Shown here: positions 22,690 to 35,558 of the stretch, one piece after another
How positions within the stretch are numbered: the stretch's first letter is position 1
Layout: each line of letters begins with the position of its first letter
DNA from: Rhyacophila brunnea
Lineage: Eukaryota > Arthropoda > Insecta > Trichoptera > Rhyacophilidae
Length of the DNA: 64,000 nt
NCBI GenBank assembly: GCA_022495005.1
Contig: JAGYXB010000615.1
Coordinates: 558,001-622,000 of the forward strand
Direction of reading: 5' to 3'
The notes under the pieces: generated by a model
What the model saw: only the letters and a program-made list of their open reading frames with translations
What the model was told of the DNA's origin: nothing
The model's database searches: none
Made by a program: the position numbers and the translations under genes

Positions 22690-22850
22690 TACACATATTG
22701 TTTTAAAATTTGTGTATAAGTCTGAGTATGGACCTAAAAGGTTGAGCAAGTGGCTGACACCCATTTATCGTAAAAACAATATCTGTTAATACAAACCTCC
22801 AATCTGTCGAGGCCCATATGATCTTTATTAGGATCGGACATGGTCAGATA
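22690..22850 (+). repeat. SINE-1 truncated copy (body and tail)
   Basis: Starts at GTACACATATTGTTTTAA, lacks the tRNA-like head, and ends with TTAGGATCGGACATGGTC. Confidence 0.75.
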
Positions 22851-22859
22851 TTAACTATT

Positions 22860-23930
22860 TACTATATGGATTATATATTTTTGATACTACATCCGGTCTG
22901 GGTGACTCGGCAAGTAAGGACGCGGGCGACTTGTCCCAGTGGCCTCGAAACCCATATCCCTGACTAAATCTCTAGCAAATCTTGCTTTTTGTAATCAAAC
23001 ACAAATGCAGGTACATTGGATATATTATGCCAACATGTAAAATATTACGTATGTATCTACAATATTTCTGTTTTTATCAAACATAATAATTTATGAACGC
23101 TAACAACTCTCGCTATGATTATGGCAAAATTAATAGTTACCCCATTGCCCATACGTTATTTATTTTCTAGTTTTACTGTTCCTTTTAATTTTCTATTTTT
23201 TTCTTGAAAGGCTTTGAGTTGCCTTAAGTGTGCCATGTGCGTATCACTGCACGAGACCCATCAGTGATGTCACGTAGGAGTAGGGGAGTCATGCGTTGTA
23301 TAGTGGCGGCACCTAATAAAAGGCGGCGAATGAATGAGCGAATACGAATATTACAACTATTGATAGCAGTGACGGTTTTCAATGAAGCGAACAATGCGGT
23401 CGCTTCATAAGATAGTAGAACATACCTCTGTATTAGTTTAAAAATAATCGAATTATAAAATATCATGATAACACAAATATTGTTGTATTGTTATGGCGGT
23501 TTATCGCCCAGGCAACATTTTCACAAGGGTGCCTCCAAACCCGCCAGCACTACAGATCTCCACGTAACTAAAACCACAACTGTTTGGAAGTGGGTTTCGT
23601 GAAAATGCTCTAATTCTCAGTATATGGTGTATATATCAATTTAATTTTTTTGGTATATTTGTCTGTTTAAGATAGACGAAAATAAATAGTTAGATACAGA
23701 CATACAAACTTATCGGAACAATGGGATAGGGGAGCCACTGTCGAAAACTACCCAATCAAGACTCGTATCTAGACAAAATCTGACATTTTCAAAATAAATG
23801 TTAAATGGTTTCAAAAAAAAAAAAAATGACGTCCTATGGTAGTTTGTAGTTCCATTTTTGGCCATTCTACAGATGATTTTGTAGATCCGTAAGTAAGTAG
23901 GCACTTGGAACAGACAATTTGACAATTTGG
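22860..23930. other. Intergenic DNA, no gene supported
   Basis: A GC-richer patch at 23230-23410 is open on both strands for 60-80 codons, but neither product is recognisable. The patch begins near CAGTGATGTCACG and contains GGCGGC blocks like those in MITE-C, so it is more likely a decayed element. Confidence 0.4.
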
Positions 23931-23939
23931 AACGAAAAA

Positions 23940-23999
23940 TAAGAGAACACGGCTTTGTAATTTTGCGTAAGGGCGTCACTTTTCTTAGGGACGTCACTG
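23940..23999. repeat. Isolated MITE-C-like terminus
   Basis: TTAGGGACGTCACTG matches the MITE-C right end. The 8-bp duplication of the neighbouring MITE-H copy 2 starts inside it (23997-24004). Confidence 0.5.
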
Positions 24000-24004
24000 T
24001 CAAG

Positions 24005-24351
24005 TAGGGATTGAAATAACAAATGAAAATGCCAATAACGGTATTTCCTATTGAATACCGGTATTAAACAGAAGTATCTACCAATAAACATAGATATAAA
24101 AATATATTTAAAATATTAATATTTTATAGCAAAAAATCTAAATAGGTAAACATTTAAACCTTTAAAAATATGTAAAAGTAAGATATGGTAGAGATGCTGA
24201 TATTTGTCTTTTTAAAATAAGTATTCCATGTTAATTAATACATTTTGTTTACACTTTCAATAAAGAATAATATATCGGTATTGTCTGATTTTAAAAATCG
24301 GTATTTTGGTATTGAAAAATATTAGTATACCGGTAGGTATTGCATTCCCTA
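24005..24351. mobile_element. MITE-H copy 2
   Basis: Ends TAGGGATTG and ATTCCCTA, with the exact 8-bp duplication CTGTCAAG (23997-24004 and 24352-24359). Subterminal ACCGGTATT motifs as in copy 1, but only 347 bp long through internal deletion. Confidence 0.88.
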
Positions 24352-24359
24352 CTGTCAAG

Positions 24360-24990
24360 TATACAAAAATCTTCATAGACACAAAAAATTACATAATGAT
24401 AATTCCATTCACTTATAAACGACTATAATAAAATACTATAGATTATTAATAATGTGATAAAAATAATATGTCTGCAAAATAAATATTTCTCTCCCACGCG
24501 AATTAATTATTGTAACATGTTTAACCTTTGTTCACAGTTTTTTTCAATACTAACGCAATTAATAAGCTAAACGTTCGGCGTGTTTAGTGAAATAAAAATT
24601 AGGTGTTATTATAATTTAACACTTATTCAGGCAGTAAAGTCAGATTGAAATCAATAATGAAACATTTTTTTAAATAATCACATTGTTGTTATCGCGTTGG
24701 CTGCATGTATTTTTTTTTATCGAAATTAAAAATGAATAAATCGCCAAAAGCATTTTTCGTGTAATGTATACGCACCCATGCTGTTTATCATAATTTATTA
24801 AGTCCAACGCGTACGGGATTGTAAGCTATTTCCGCATTGCTTTAATTTAATACTTTAATATTACACTATAGGTTTGTTTTGTAAAACAAACTGTATATTC
24901 ATGCTGATAATACTGATAATAACTAATAAGAATATACATAACTTAAAAACACCTCAGATATATACCCACTAGAAAAAATCATGATAAAAA
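24360..24990. other. AT-rich intergenic DNA, no gene seen
   Basis: Nothing recognisable on either strand. Confidence 0.45.
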
Positions 24991-24994
24991 TACG

Positions 24995-25071
24995 AAACTC
25001 GTCGGGATTTGAACCCGTATAACCATTGGTGTCGCGCCAATATGTGTATTTCCCAATTATGCTACGAGCCT
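24995..25071 (-). repeat. tRNA-like unit of the tRNA foldback family
   Basis: Minus strand: a perfect polymerase III box A (TAGCATAATTGG) and box B (GGTTCAAATCC), a 7-bp acceptor-like stem, and a perfect 5-bp anticodon stem (ATTGG/CCAAT) around a loop with CGA at the anticodon position. The D-stem and T-stem each have a mismatch and there is extra sequence between D and anticodon arms, so it is tRNA-derived rather than a clear functional tRNA. The flanks (25080-25175) match those of the 33.3 kb and 59.6 kb foldbacks. Confidence 0.65.
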
Positions 25072-25303
25072 CCTATCTAATTACGAAAATTTAAACTAGT
25101 AGGTCATACATGAAATGCATAAAATGCATACATGAATAAAAGCAATGGTTTATTAAAAATTATTAGCAAGTTCAAGTAGACGTTATATACCTAACTAAAA
25201 TATTTGGCGAGAGCTGGGCGTCGGTTAGTAATTAAGGTAATTGATTTAATACACATAAACCGATAGTCAATAATAACGCAATTTGATAAGCATTAAGCAA
25301 AAG

Positions 25304-26680
25304 GGGGGACATGCTCGTCGAAGGTCAAAATTGAGTTTTTATTGTATTTTCAAACCATGATCCTGGACACTCCTTAAACGTTGTAGATAATCTATTTATA
25401 TAATTTTGAAGCCTTATTATCCTTTATAGTTATTTTAAACATTTGATGACTGCATAAAGTATTTTTGTTACATAAAATAGTATTCTTTTAAACCTCTCGC
25501 TCTAATGTTTTAGAATATAGTCATATTTCGGTACATAACTGTGCAGTGGTGTTAAGATTTTTTACGTTTATTAATTTTTAAACGCATTTATGAAACCATT
25601 AGTATAATTTATTACGAGATAATTTTTGTAAAATATTCACGATAAAAAATTATATTGATAATCTCTGTGATCCCAAATTTGACAAGAATTAGGCATTTTA
25701 TTATTCAAAAAATCGGCAAGATTAACACATTTGAAGATGATTCTAAAGATACTTATTATAAGCTATATCTTTGACCATTCAAGTGTACTAAACATCTTAT
25801 GAATAATGCTTGCTTTATAATAATTATTGACCTAAGAATAAGGTAGTGTTTTTTTGAAATACGCCATTTCTTTTGTCATTCCCTAGTGGTTAAGCTACAA
25901 CATACGGCCGTAGCCATAAATTGACATACTATAATTAAAGAAGGGAGTGAAATTATGTTAACGAGCGTGTTTGAACATGTACCTAGCCGAATTTTTTTTT
26001 ATTTTTTTTTAAACGGTACGCGTTAATATTATTTTACTCTCTACTTCAATTATAGTTTGTCAATTTATGGCTACGGCCGTATGTTGTAGCTTATCCACTG
26101 GGGAATAACAAAAAAAATGGCGTATTTCAAAAAAACACTACCTTATTCTTAGGTCAATAATTATTATAAAGCAATCATTATTCAAAAGATGTTTATCACA
26201 CTTTAATGGTCAAAGACATAGCTTATAATAAGTATCTTTAGAATCATCTTCAAATGTGTTAATCTTGCCGATTTTTTGAATAATAAAATGCCTAATTCTT
26301 GTCAAATTTGGGATCACAGAGATTATCAATATGATTTTTTATCGTGAATATTTTACAAAAATTATCTCGTAATAAATTATACTAATGGTTTCATAAATGC
26401 GTTTAAAAATTACTAAACGTAAAAAATCTTAACACCACTGCACAGCTATGTACCGAAATATGACTATATTCTAAAACATTAGAGCGAGAGGTTTAAAAGA
26501 ATACTATTTCATGTAACAAAAATATTTAATGCAGTCATCAAATGTTTAAAATAACTATAAAAGATAATAAGGCTTCAAAATTATATAAATAGATTATCTA
26601 CAATGTTTAAGGAGTGTCCAGGATCATGGTTTGAAAATACAATAAAAACTCAATTTTGAACTACGACGAGCACGTGGGCC
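25304..26680. repeat. FB-S, 1.4-kb palindrome (foldback element)
   Basis: The arms, about 25304-25985 and 26010-26680, are near-perfect reverse complements over roughly 650 bp (compare CATGATCCTGGACACTCCTT with AAGGAGTGTCCAGGATCATG). They differ by scattered substitutions and small gaps. The centre is a T-rich run (about 25985-26010). Outer ends are GGGGGACATGCTCGTCG and, on the other strand, GGCCCACGTGCTCGTCG. No protein-coding frame and no clear target duplication were found. A transcript across it would form a very long hairpin. Confidence 0.9.
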
Positions 26681-26689
26681 GTTAATAAA

Positions 26690-28630
26690 AGAAATTTTTT
26701 GGTACAATATCAAAGTCGACACTTATTTTTTAACTCTTTCAGCCAATATAACCGAGATAATTATCAATTTTCCTCAGGCAGTTTAAGCTAGTGACAAATT
26801 TCTAAGAATTAATTTCCCGAGATTCGAGATTGACCCTTTATTATTATTAATCAATAATTCTATAGACAAGGTTATTTCTCTATCACAACATCTTAGTCTT
26901 AGCGGGTCATTTGGAATAGTTTCTAATCACTAGTTTTACAAATAAGGCTGTACTTTTAATCTTGAATAAACTTTGAAAAACACCATGTGAATTTAGCTAG
27001 CCTTGGGATTTGGACCTGTGACCCGCGACATAGTGGTGGGTCTGTATAACCAAAGATATTGCTGTTAGTTAGTAAGGATATAATTATAGTTAATGTATAA
27101 TCTACGGTAGGTATTGTAAGTCATATTTTAATATCTAAAATATTTATATTAAATAATATTAGGTATGTATCTAAATATAATATTTCGTGTGATCTTGGGT
27201 ATTATGGGTATTTTTTTTTACGCATAATTTAAAATTGTAATCACATGCTTGGGTATCTTCGATATAAACTGATTCTCAACAATTTAAACTTAGATTATAA
27301 TAATAAAATTATCGGTGGTATTTAGTTGATTATGGATTATAAATGCAAAATTGACAATAAACCTAAAGGTTTTGACTAAGTTTTGTGAGCTATTTTAGTC
27401 GGTCAATTACTATTGAAATAATGACAGTTTTATAACATTTACCTACGAATAAGATTGTTTTATTTGTAATTGAATGTACAATGTCTGCCTATTAAAAATA
27501 TCATCATAATTTTTCACCAAATGTCCTCAATAATTAAGAAAATGGAAATTTATTTATAAATGATTAAAGGGCCTTTTTAATATTATAGAGTAATTTTCTC
27601 TCTAGATATTTTAGCATATAAGTATAATATTTTATAAAGCCGAAGATGGATTGTTGGTAGGTAGGTACCTACTAATATTTTATAAGTTAGTTAAAAAAAT
27701 TGTAACCTATTTATATCGATTTGAATTATGTTATTTCTGGCTGATATTCATATGAATTATGACCATATTTCATTCAAATCTTTATATGCATATCAAAATA
27801 GCTTATGAAAGTACACGTTGAAGGCAAAAATAACTAAAAGCTAGAATATTATACTAATAAAAATCGAACTATAGAAAAATGAAAATTATCATAAAAGTGT
27901 GTTGAATTGCATGCTTCGTATGTACGTAGTACCATTACACTTTCTCTTATTTCTACAATTTGTGCAAAATTCATCAATATTGGTCCAGTAGTTTTTAAGT
28001 TATTACGGAATGGACAAACAAAAAAAGAAGATATTTTGTGCAAATAATACTAAATCATAGACAAGCATTTCAATCATTATTCAGTAGAGTACGTTTTATT
28101 ACTTTGAACTTTTTACTACACTGATTCGCCTCATTGCCTAATTATCTCATATAAAATTAGATCAAACGATATTCACTTGTATTAATAAATGTGGTAATAA
28201 GAAAATAAATAGATAATAATAATATAATATAAAAAATATTTTTAGAATATATTACATCATTTTCATCCTAGAGCCGGAGTGCAAAGTTATGAAGAAGCTT
28301 TGGTACATGTTTGGTGGGAATGAATGAATGACTTAATGTAGGTTGTATTTATTTAATCTATGATGTAGATTAAATAAATATACATCATATATTAAATAAA
28401 TTGCGATGAACATTTTAAGAGTCACTGTTTATGAGAAAAAGAAAAGGCTTACGCGATGTTAGCACGCGATACTAAGTTACATTTCACACAAGCATATATT
28501 TTCTTTAATTATATAATTATACAAACCTAATGATATAATAGATACCACGAGATACTAAACTTATGATTATTTCAACAACATAATGTGAAGGTTTATAAAT
28601 TTAATATACGAGGTAACAGACGGTTAAACA
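26690..28630. other. AT-rich intergenic DNA, no gene seen
   Basis: A tRNA-like fragment (GGGATTTGGACCTGTGACCC) lies near 27005. Sequence at 27930-28010 (reverse complement TACTGGACCAATATTGATGA) resembles 8155-8200. The rest is unrecognised. A short palindrome sits at about 28350-28410. Confidence 0.4.
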
Positions 28631-28639
28631 GCTTTTATG

Positions 28640-29277
28640 CAAAGTATTAGCTATATTATTTGCCATCATCCTAGAAAAGGTGTAGCTTCACCTTGGCGAA
28701 CTTTGATAGCTCAACGAACAAGACCACTCACCCGGATAGTGAAAGGTATCAGGATTTTTTTTCTAAGATTCTTTCATATGATTGAAGTGCATTGCAGTCG
28801 ATGTGGTCGGCATCCACCAAGGGACGACAAACGTATCTGTTTTTGTCCAGAAGTGTCAGTAAGCTGCAGGCTTCAGATGAGACAACTAAGACCAACACAC
28901 TGGGTAAGTTCCTGACCGGCCATGGTGAGTTCGCAGCCAGGCTGCATGGTTTTCGTTTGATAGGACATGGGCCGGAGTGCACATGCGGGCACGACCATCA
29001 AGACGCTGAACACGACCTCTGGGACTACCCGTTGATGGGATCCGACCGAGCGGAGCTGTTTGCCAGGGTTCGCCCACACACGGGCCCGATTGGCCACGCC
29101 GACTTGATATCAACCGAGGCCAACTTTGAGGCATTTGAAAAATTTGCTGCGTCATATGGAGGACGGAATAATTCCGATCCCTCTTACTTTCATCACTTTC
29201 AACTCCTGACTCCTCTGTTTCGGCAGAGTTTCAGTACACGGGTACAGAAGACACTGCATGTCATTAAAGATAAATGA
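28640..29277 (+). pseudogene. R1-like LINE C-terminal region
   Basis: The last open frame (28792-29277) includes TNTLGKFLTGHGEFAARLHG, then CTCGHDHQDAEHDLWDYP. This matches the end of R1/TRAS/I-group ORF2, where the RNase H region is followed by LLTGHG.F..YLH and a C.C....D..H..F.CP zinc-finger-like motif. Later cysteines of the motif are replaced, and the RT and endonuclease are absent. It is a dead, 5'-truncated retrotransposon fragment and notably GC-richer than its flanks. Confidence 0.7.
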
Positions 29278-29539
29278 CGGCAGAGTAAGTCAAGATTATT
29301 TTTATTTTCTAAATCTCTTCCTTTAAGCACTTAGGTGCATGGTTGCTACATCAGTTCCGTGCAGCATTGGTTCGGGACAAGTGTAGCAATAAAATCTTTT
29401 CATTCTCACACGTTTATAGCGTCATGGAAGGCGGCCGTATACAAATCGCGGCTGCATAATACATGGCGGGTGGAGATGGGGCAACTCAAATCATTGAACC
29501 CACAACGTCTTATATTGTGGTTCAAATTTTAAAAATATC

Positions 29540-30257
29540 CGCCTAGTAATTTAGTACATTGTGCATTCGATACATTTATTATTTTACAGGAATTATTACG
29601 AAAGTCATGGGAGACTTTGTATTTTACGGCCGGTAGACAAACACACCTACTTTTTTTCACATTTTTTTTAATACACTGTATCTATGTGTATGAATTATCA
29701 TCATTATTAGCATAGGGATCGTGTTGCGTAATTAGAAGTGTGGCCAGAATATCTGCTAAACTCGTCAGCTGAATACAGAACTATTCTAACTTAAAAACTT
29801 GTTCTTTGAAACAACTTACTGCAGTTATTTATTATTTTTATGGATAATAATCTATGCATCATATTTTAGTAGAATTATTGATGAAAAAATGGTGCATGGA
29901 GTTGTATATATAAAATATATAATAAATAACTGAAGTAGGCTGTTTCAAAAAACTCTTCTGCAAAATATTCAGATGTGAGTTAGAATATTTATGCATTCAT
30001 CTGACGAAAATTTATTGTCAGAAGCCTCCGACTCCGGATTTTGTTACAGCCGCTTTACCAAATAGGTGACCATGCCAAAGTAATCGAAATTAATTCATGT
30101 TTAATAATATGTTTGTAAAAATTTAAGACTGGTGAAAATTGGACTATTAAGCTATCGGTCCTTTTATGATTCATAATATGAATTATTTCTAATAATTACT
30201 ATCCATATGACGTACTCAGCATTCAATAAAAAAAAATATATATTATCATCATATAGC
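29540..30257. other. Intergenic DNA, no gene seen
   Basis: AT-rich, no recognised repeat partner or coding motif. Confidence 0.45.
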
Positions 30258-30265
30258 GTACCTAC

Positions 30266-31139
30266 CAGTGGCGAAGAGTGACTTTTTGAAAGAGGTAGGC
30301 TGTGGGAGTAACCATGCTTGTCAGATGTATTTGCGGGAAATGAGAAGATAACCCAATATTACTACGCTAAAACGAAGAAATTTCAAAAGCTTAATTGGTT
30401 TGTTATAATTAGTTCATAAAAATAAGCAATTAGTTTGAATTACTTATGTATTTTCCTAAACATTTATAAACGTAACATACGCTCAAAATATATTACCTAC
30501 CATTTATGAAAATATCCGTTGTTGTATATATACTCGTATTATGTTCCATAACGATGTATAATTTAACCCGTAAAACTAGACATTGTAAAATACTTAGGTA
30601 GGTACAATATCAGATATCTAAATTGTCAAATGAGTGAACTAATAAATAAATAAAAATCACGAGATAAATGATTTTATATTTTTAACAACAATCAATACAT
30701 ATTTATGTGATTGAATCCCATAGAAATTATTTTTTAAATTATCTTCTTATTAATTATTTTGAATAAATGTGATCTCGCGACGTAAGCGCTAACGAAACAG
30801 TTTGTACATTTGTATGCGGACGCCAGACATTTTGAATTAATGAGAAAAAAACTTCATATTGAAAAACCCGTCGATTCACGCGAAACTAATCCTATACAAT
30901 ATGTGAAGCGAAACGCGGTGTGTTCTATTTTTTTAAACTTTCGAGAGATGTCATAGATAGTGCTTATTGAAATATGGGAAAAGATCGTAAAATTATGACA
31001 ATTATACGATAGATGTCTTTGGGCATATTGAATATATTATTATTTGTGATTATATAAATACGTCAACATGAAAATAAAAATAATTTTTCTTAAGAAGGTA
31101 GGCTTTAAATAATCGCCTAGTATAGAGTCTTCGCCACTG
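30266..31139 (+). mobile_element. hAT-J copy 1
   Basis: Ends CAGTGGCGAAGAGTGACTTT and AGTCTTCGCCACTG, with the exact 8-bp duplication GTACCTAC (30258-30265 and 31140-31147). 874 bp without a transposase frame. Close relatives are at 56435 (same orientation) and 60887 (opposite). Copies 1 and 3 look very similar along most of their length, suggesting recent shared origin. Confidence 0.92.
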
Positions 31140-31256
31140 GTACCTACTCGTATATGCTTCCAAGAGTATGTGAAATAGCAATGGGTGAACAACTACTGAA
31201 TAAATGCCGTCATACATTGGAACCCAAATGGCACTAAATTCCCTCCGCTGAATAAC

Positions 31257-31369
31257 TCACAAAATTCGGTAGATATATGTGGCAGCGAAGAACTAGGGAC
31301 TGAGAAGAGTGGATGAAGCTTGGGGAGGGCATCAGCAGTGGATCAACCTCGGCTGATGATGATATTATC
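31257..31369 (+). pseudogene. Endonuclease-RT LINE 3' tail
   Basis: A degraded match to the 3' end of the LINE family at 53664-54021 (GAGAAGTGGATGAAGCTTGG, CAGCAGTGGAT, GGCTGATGATGAT). The ATG-repeat tail is its usual 3' end. Confidence 0.6.
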
Positions 31370-32790
31370 ATACGGTTTTTTTTGCGTGTGGAAGTTATGT
31401 GCATAATATAATCTCGTAATTTAGTAGGTATATAGCACTTTCCAGTGAGACGATGATGTAAGCAGAATATTGGGCAAATTGTGATTATAAGAGAATAGGT
31501 ACAAATTTTCCCTAAAATCTTTTTCATGTTTTACAAAGTTTCACATTATTTAACGGAACTAACGTCAACGAAATGGTACTCTCCCTATCCTCCGGGATGA
31601 TATGATAGGATGAAATGAGTAAGATTAGTATCATAGTATGATAGTTATTGGAAAAGCTTTTTACAAATAATGTATTATACGCGCGGCGAGGTAGTAACCT
31701 TTTGTAGGTCAGAAATAATGACCGCTCGCTCTAATATTATAGGAATGCGAAGTTCGCCTTAAATAGAATGATTATGATTTGTATACAAATCATTCATAAC
31801 CGTAAACTCTACTGATCCAGTTAATCGAAATGAAAATAAATAAAACAAATCTTGGCGTCTATACAATTATTAGTCCAGGATCCCATAGACTTTTCGTATA
31901 CATAGTATTATGCGGAACGCATTCTGACAATTGGAATAGGTTCTAGGGGTCACAAAGATATATAATGTCGATGTTGCCAGGCGATATTAGTGGTAAAGTT
32001 TTTTTTATTGAGGTTTTAATTTTTTTTCTTATCCCCTGCACTATATACCGTATACTTGTTTAATGTCACCTAACTATGATTTTTCCATTTTTTTCATTTC
32101 TCGAGATTCGAGAATTTAATAACATTTTTTCCGAGATTTCGAGATTAATTTAATAATTTCTCGAGAAATATCTTTCGGTATTTCTTTTTTGACTCCACCT
32201 GAGAATTAAGGCCCCTTGTTCAGCTGGTTCCTAATGCTTTACATACTTACTCTTGCGATTATGCCGCTAGCTAAAATAATTATTATTGTAGACATTTGAT
32301 AGTATTGGAATTTAAATTATTCACGAAAAACAGTGGTATTGTGAAATTACTATTCACTATACATGTGTAATTCAGAGTTAACCAGATAGCATTTGAAACG
32401 GTGCGTGTTGTTAAATGAACGTAGAAAGAAAAAAACATAATATGAGTATATGGAAGTGTTTGTAATCATATATTAAGAATTTAATAGTTATAATCAAATC
32501 GTCAAACACATTGTATGTTAACATAGAGATTTATCTAAATAGGAATAATCAACTACGAATCAGTAATAACTGTGATATTTTGACATTGTGAATTTATTAG
32601 TGATATATAATTAATTTTCTTAGTGTTAAACCTTGATAATAAGCTATACTAATTAAATAATTTCAAAATGTCAATACCTACCATTTTCCAGTCATGAAAA
32701 AAAAAGTTATCAACTGCATAGGTACAATTTTCCGGACACAAGTGAGAAAACCATGGCAAACAGATATTTATGTTTATATATTATGTTATG
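31370..32790. other. Intergenic DNA, no gene seen
   Basis: Contains several CTCGAGATTCGAGA-type patches at about 32098-32170, also present near 26815 and 45900. Otherwise unrecognised. Confidence 0.4.
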
Positions 32791-32794
32791 AGAC

Positions 32795-32999
32795 AATCGT
32801 TGGACAAATCTAGTCATCCTGTGGTATCCAAGAAGTACAAAACGTCCGCAAGGTAGACCTAAAGGCCGCTGGATCGATGAAATGATAAAGTTCTGCGGAA
32901 GTACGTGGCAACGCAATGCACATGACCGAGAGAAGTGGAAGCATCTTGAAGAGGCTTTCATCCGGCAGTGGATAGATTCAGGCTGATGATGATGATATA
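32795..32999 (+). pseudogene. Endonuclease-RT LINE 3' tail
   Basis: Encodes the DNRWTNLVILWYP-like segment, then GRPKGRWIDEMIKFCGS, and ends in a GATGATGATGAT tail. It belongs with 37139-37470 and 53664-54021. 5'-truncated, no RT domain. Confidence 0.75.
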
Positions 33000-33299
33000 T
33001 TATGACGAAAACGATTCAGATATAAAAAAAATATTAAAAATATAGATGTTAATAAAAAGTTGTTTACTTTTAATGAGTACCAACTTATAATGTTTTGTAA
33101 TGTTTGATGTTGTAGAAATTGTATTATCAAAAATAAAAAAATAACAATGCGTAGGTATACATAATGATAATCAGTTGTGTTAGTGTTTATTATTTGACAA
33201 CAAACAGTTCACGTGAGAAAAATGGTAATTTTTTACCACAACAAATTTATGTGTAAATTAACACAATAATTGCCTATTTGGTCTTGTCATTTTGAAATA

Positions 33300-33890
33300 C
33301 CCTTTTTGCTTGTTAAATTTTGAATATACATAATTTGAAAACATCTCATGCATATACATACCGAAAAAATCATTTTGTAGAAAAAATGACACCGTGTAGT
33401 AAAAAATGACAAATGTAGACACCCGACGGGACTTGAACCTGTATCTGCTGGATTCGCGCACGTATGTTTTCCCAATTAAGCTCCTTAATTACGACGATTT
33501 TAACTAGTAGTTGTTACATGAAATGCTTACCGAATTGCGTTATAATGTTGTCTATCTGTTTTAGTATATTTAATTAAGGTTAGGTATTAATTGATTCCTT
33601 AATTACTAACATGCGTCGCGGATTACTCCATTATTTAGTTTTTATACTTGCTAATAATTTAATGAACTATCTTTTTTATTCAACGAATAAGACACAAGAT
33701 TTGACTAAGATGCCCGTAGCTTAATTGGAAAAGCATACTGGAACGAATCCAGCGGATACAGGTTGAAGTCCAGTCAGGGTACGTATTTTTTCTAGTGTGT
33801 ATATGCATAAGTTGATTTAAAATTATGTATATTCAATATATAGAATGTTAAATTCTCAAATCTTGTGTCTTATTCGTTAAATAAAAAAAA
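33300..33890. repeat. tRNA foldback element with two opposed tRNA-like units
   Basis: Two tRNA-like units point away from a shared centre: minus strand at 33420-33484 (box B in GACGGGACTTGAACC) and plus strand at 33712-33783 (box A TAGCTTAATTGG, box B GGTTGAAGTCC, anticodon stem CTGG/CCAG with CGA in the loop). Motifs such as TTATTCAACGAATAAGACAC and its counterpart near 33870 frame the right half. The same architecture recurs at 59540-60105, and single units occur at 24995 and 40028. Confidence 0.65.
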
Positions 33891-34365
33891 TAGTTTATTA
33901 ATATGTTATTATTTTCTTTGTAGTTGATGGGTAGTATACAATTTTCGAGACAACTTTGATTAAATAACATAATATGTATTTATATGATATCATTTAAAGT
34001 ATTTTTTCAATCGGATAAAAATTTTAACATCAGTACGACATCGATTATTATTGTACCTAATGTAAATTTAAAAAGGCGAAATCATTGATGTTTTGATGGC
34101 ATATTATATTGAAGTAAAATGCTATTAATATGTATTGGTTTAAATTAGTATCGTTATCACTGTATATCATTATTATTATCACAATGATATAAACCAGTGC
34201 TTCTAAAAATTTTTCATACCATGGCCACCGAAATCAGAAAAAAATGCAAAGTTCACCTCTCCAAAATTTTTAGTCTTTAGTGACCAACAGCATTTTATTT
34301 ACCATTATTTATTATTATAGGTACATTTATATTGAAAATAATAGAACTTTTTATTTACTTGCTTG

Positions 34366-34886
34366 CAGTGGCGGCTCGACGACTTTCTATGTGATGGGGT
34401 TTAGCCATTAATTATTAAATATATATACCTACCTACTTCTTCATAATTATTATACATTATGCACCAAGCTATTTATAACAATATGATTTTTCAATGGGAA
34501 ATGAGTAATTTTTCAGAATAAATAATAAGATTATCTGAGTCGTTACTTAATCACACCTAAAAAGCGTGCTTAAAATACTTAATTAATAATAATTATTATT
34601 ATGGACTTACCATTATCGGTTTTGAACAACGACATACAGCGAGCTTTTTTATTAACCTCGGGGTTATTTGTATCGCTCCCGGTATGCGTATACTAACGTT
34701 AATGCATTCGCATCCTTTGTAGAATGAGATTTGTAATTTTAATCATGTAATGAAGTAGGTATATTATATTATAATATAATACTTATTACATATTATGTAA
34801 TAATGATAATATCGGACGTGTATTTTTGACATGATATTATGGATGTGGGATGGTCCCTACGAACCCTTAAGGTAGAGCCGCCCCTG
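34366..34886. mobile_element. MITE-L (hAT type), nested
   Basis: Ends CAGTGGCGGCTCGACGAC and GTAGAGCCGCCCCTG, with exact 8-bp duplication CTTGCTTG (34358-34365 and 34887-34894). 521 bp, AT-rich, no transposase frame. Confidence 0.9.
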
Positions 34887-35019
34887 CTTGCTTGTAAAGC
34901 AAAGATTAAAAAAATATATATTACATACAGCTACAGCCTACAAAAACAATTTAATGAGAGGGGTGTGATTGCATATTTTTACATAATAAATCAATATCTG
35001 GTACAATGTTTTAAGTTCT

Positions 35020-35197
35020 AATTCGCAGGGTTTGCTCCAAAGTCTCCGTTGAAAGATACGGCATGTGTTTATTTTTTATTACCAGTAATGATGAAAATGC
35101 TGTTTTGCATAAATGTATGTTGTCGCAAAAGGAATTATGATTAACAATGCTGCTTATGGGATTGACGGATACTCTTGGTGACGCCTTATCCAAAATT
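35020..35197 (-). pseudogene. hAT transposase C-terminal fragment in hAT-K
   Basis: The minus strand reads EFWIRRHQEYPSIP, a stop, AALLIIIPFATTYI. After a frameshift it continues CKTAFSSLLVIKNKHMPYLS and TLEQTLRI. This is the hAT C-terminal dimerisation block (FW......YP.....A...L.PF.TTY.CE..FS.L..IK...R..L....LR..L). The stop and frameshift show it is non-functional, and the rest of the transposase is missing. Confidence 0.85.
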
Positions 35198-35251
35198 CTG
35201 CAAGACTTCTTACATTAAATTCTACTTCAAGGGAATTATCTGATCTAATAT

Positions 35252-35558
35252 CACAGAACAGATAATAAATAGAATACCGATAGGCAATATTCAATACGAC
35301 GCATGGTGAAGCAGGCTTTTGAATGTGTGAGTGTCCTACGAAAATGAAGCACGCATTATGCACGTGCAATAGTGTGTGTAATACACCAACATTAAATGAG
35401 CGTAAATGCATAAACCGAGAGCAGTTTTTAGTATTCGACGTACAACGTATTCTTAACACGTGTGAAAGTTTAACCCGGATTCTTCCTTACTCGAGTCGGT
35501 TACCTGCTATCGCCTTACCCGTTGTGTGTTTCAGTTCCCATTATTTCTGAGTTCCCTG
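35252..35558 (+). mobile_element. MITE-E copy 3
   Basis: Starts CACAGAACAGATAATAAATA, ends TGAGTTCCCTG, and has the exact 8-bp duplication TCTAATAT (35244-35251 and 35559-35566). It lies within hAT-K and is highly similar to copy 1 in reverse orientation. Confidence 0.88.

Noticed and set aside
23224..23466. Overlapping open frames on both strands
   Set aside because: Neither product is recognisable, and the GC-richer patch looks like a decayed hAT-type element.
24995..25071. A functional tRNA gene
   Set aside because: D- and T-stem mismatches, extra bases before the anticodon arm, and membership of a repeated foldback family argue for a tRNA-derived repeat.
25304..26680. CRISPR-like or satellite array
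   Set aside because: The repeats are two inverted arms, not regularly spaced direct repeats.
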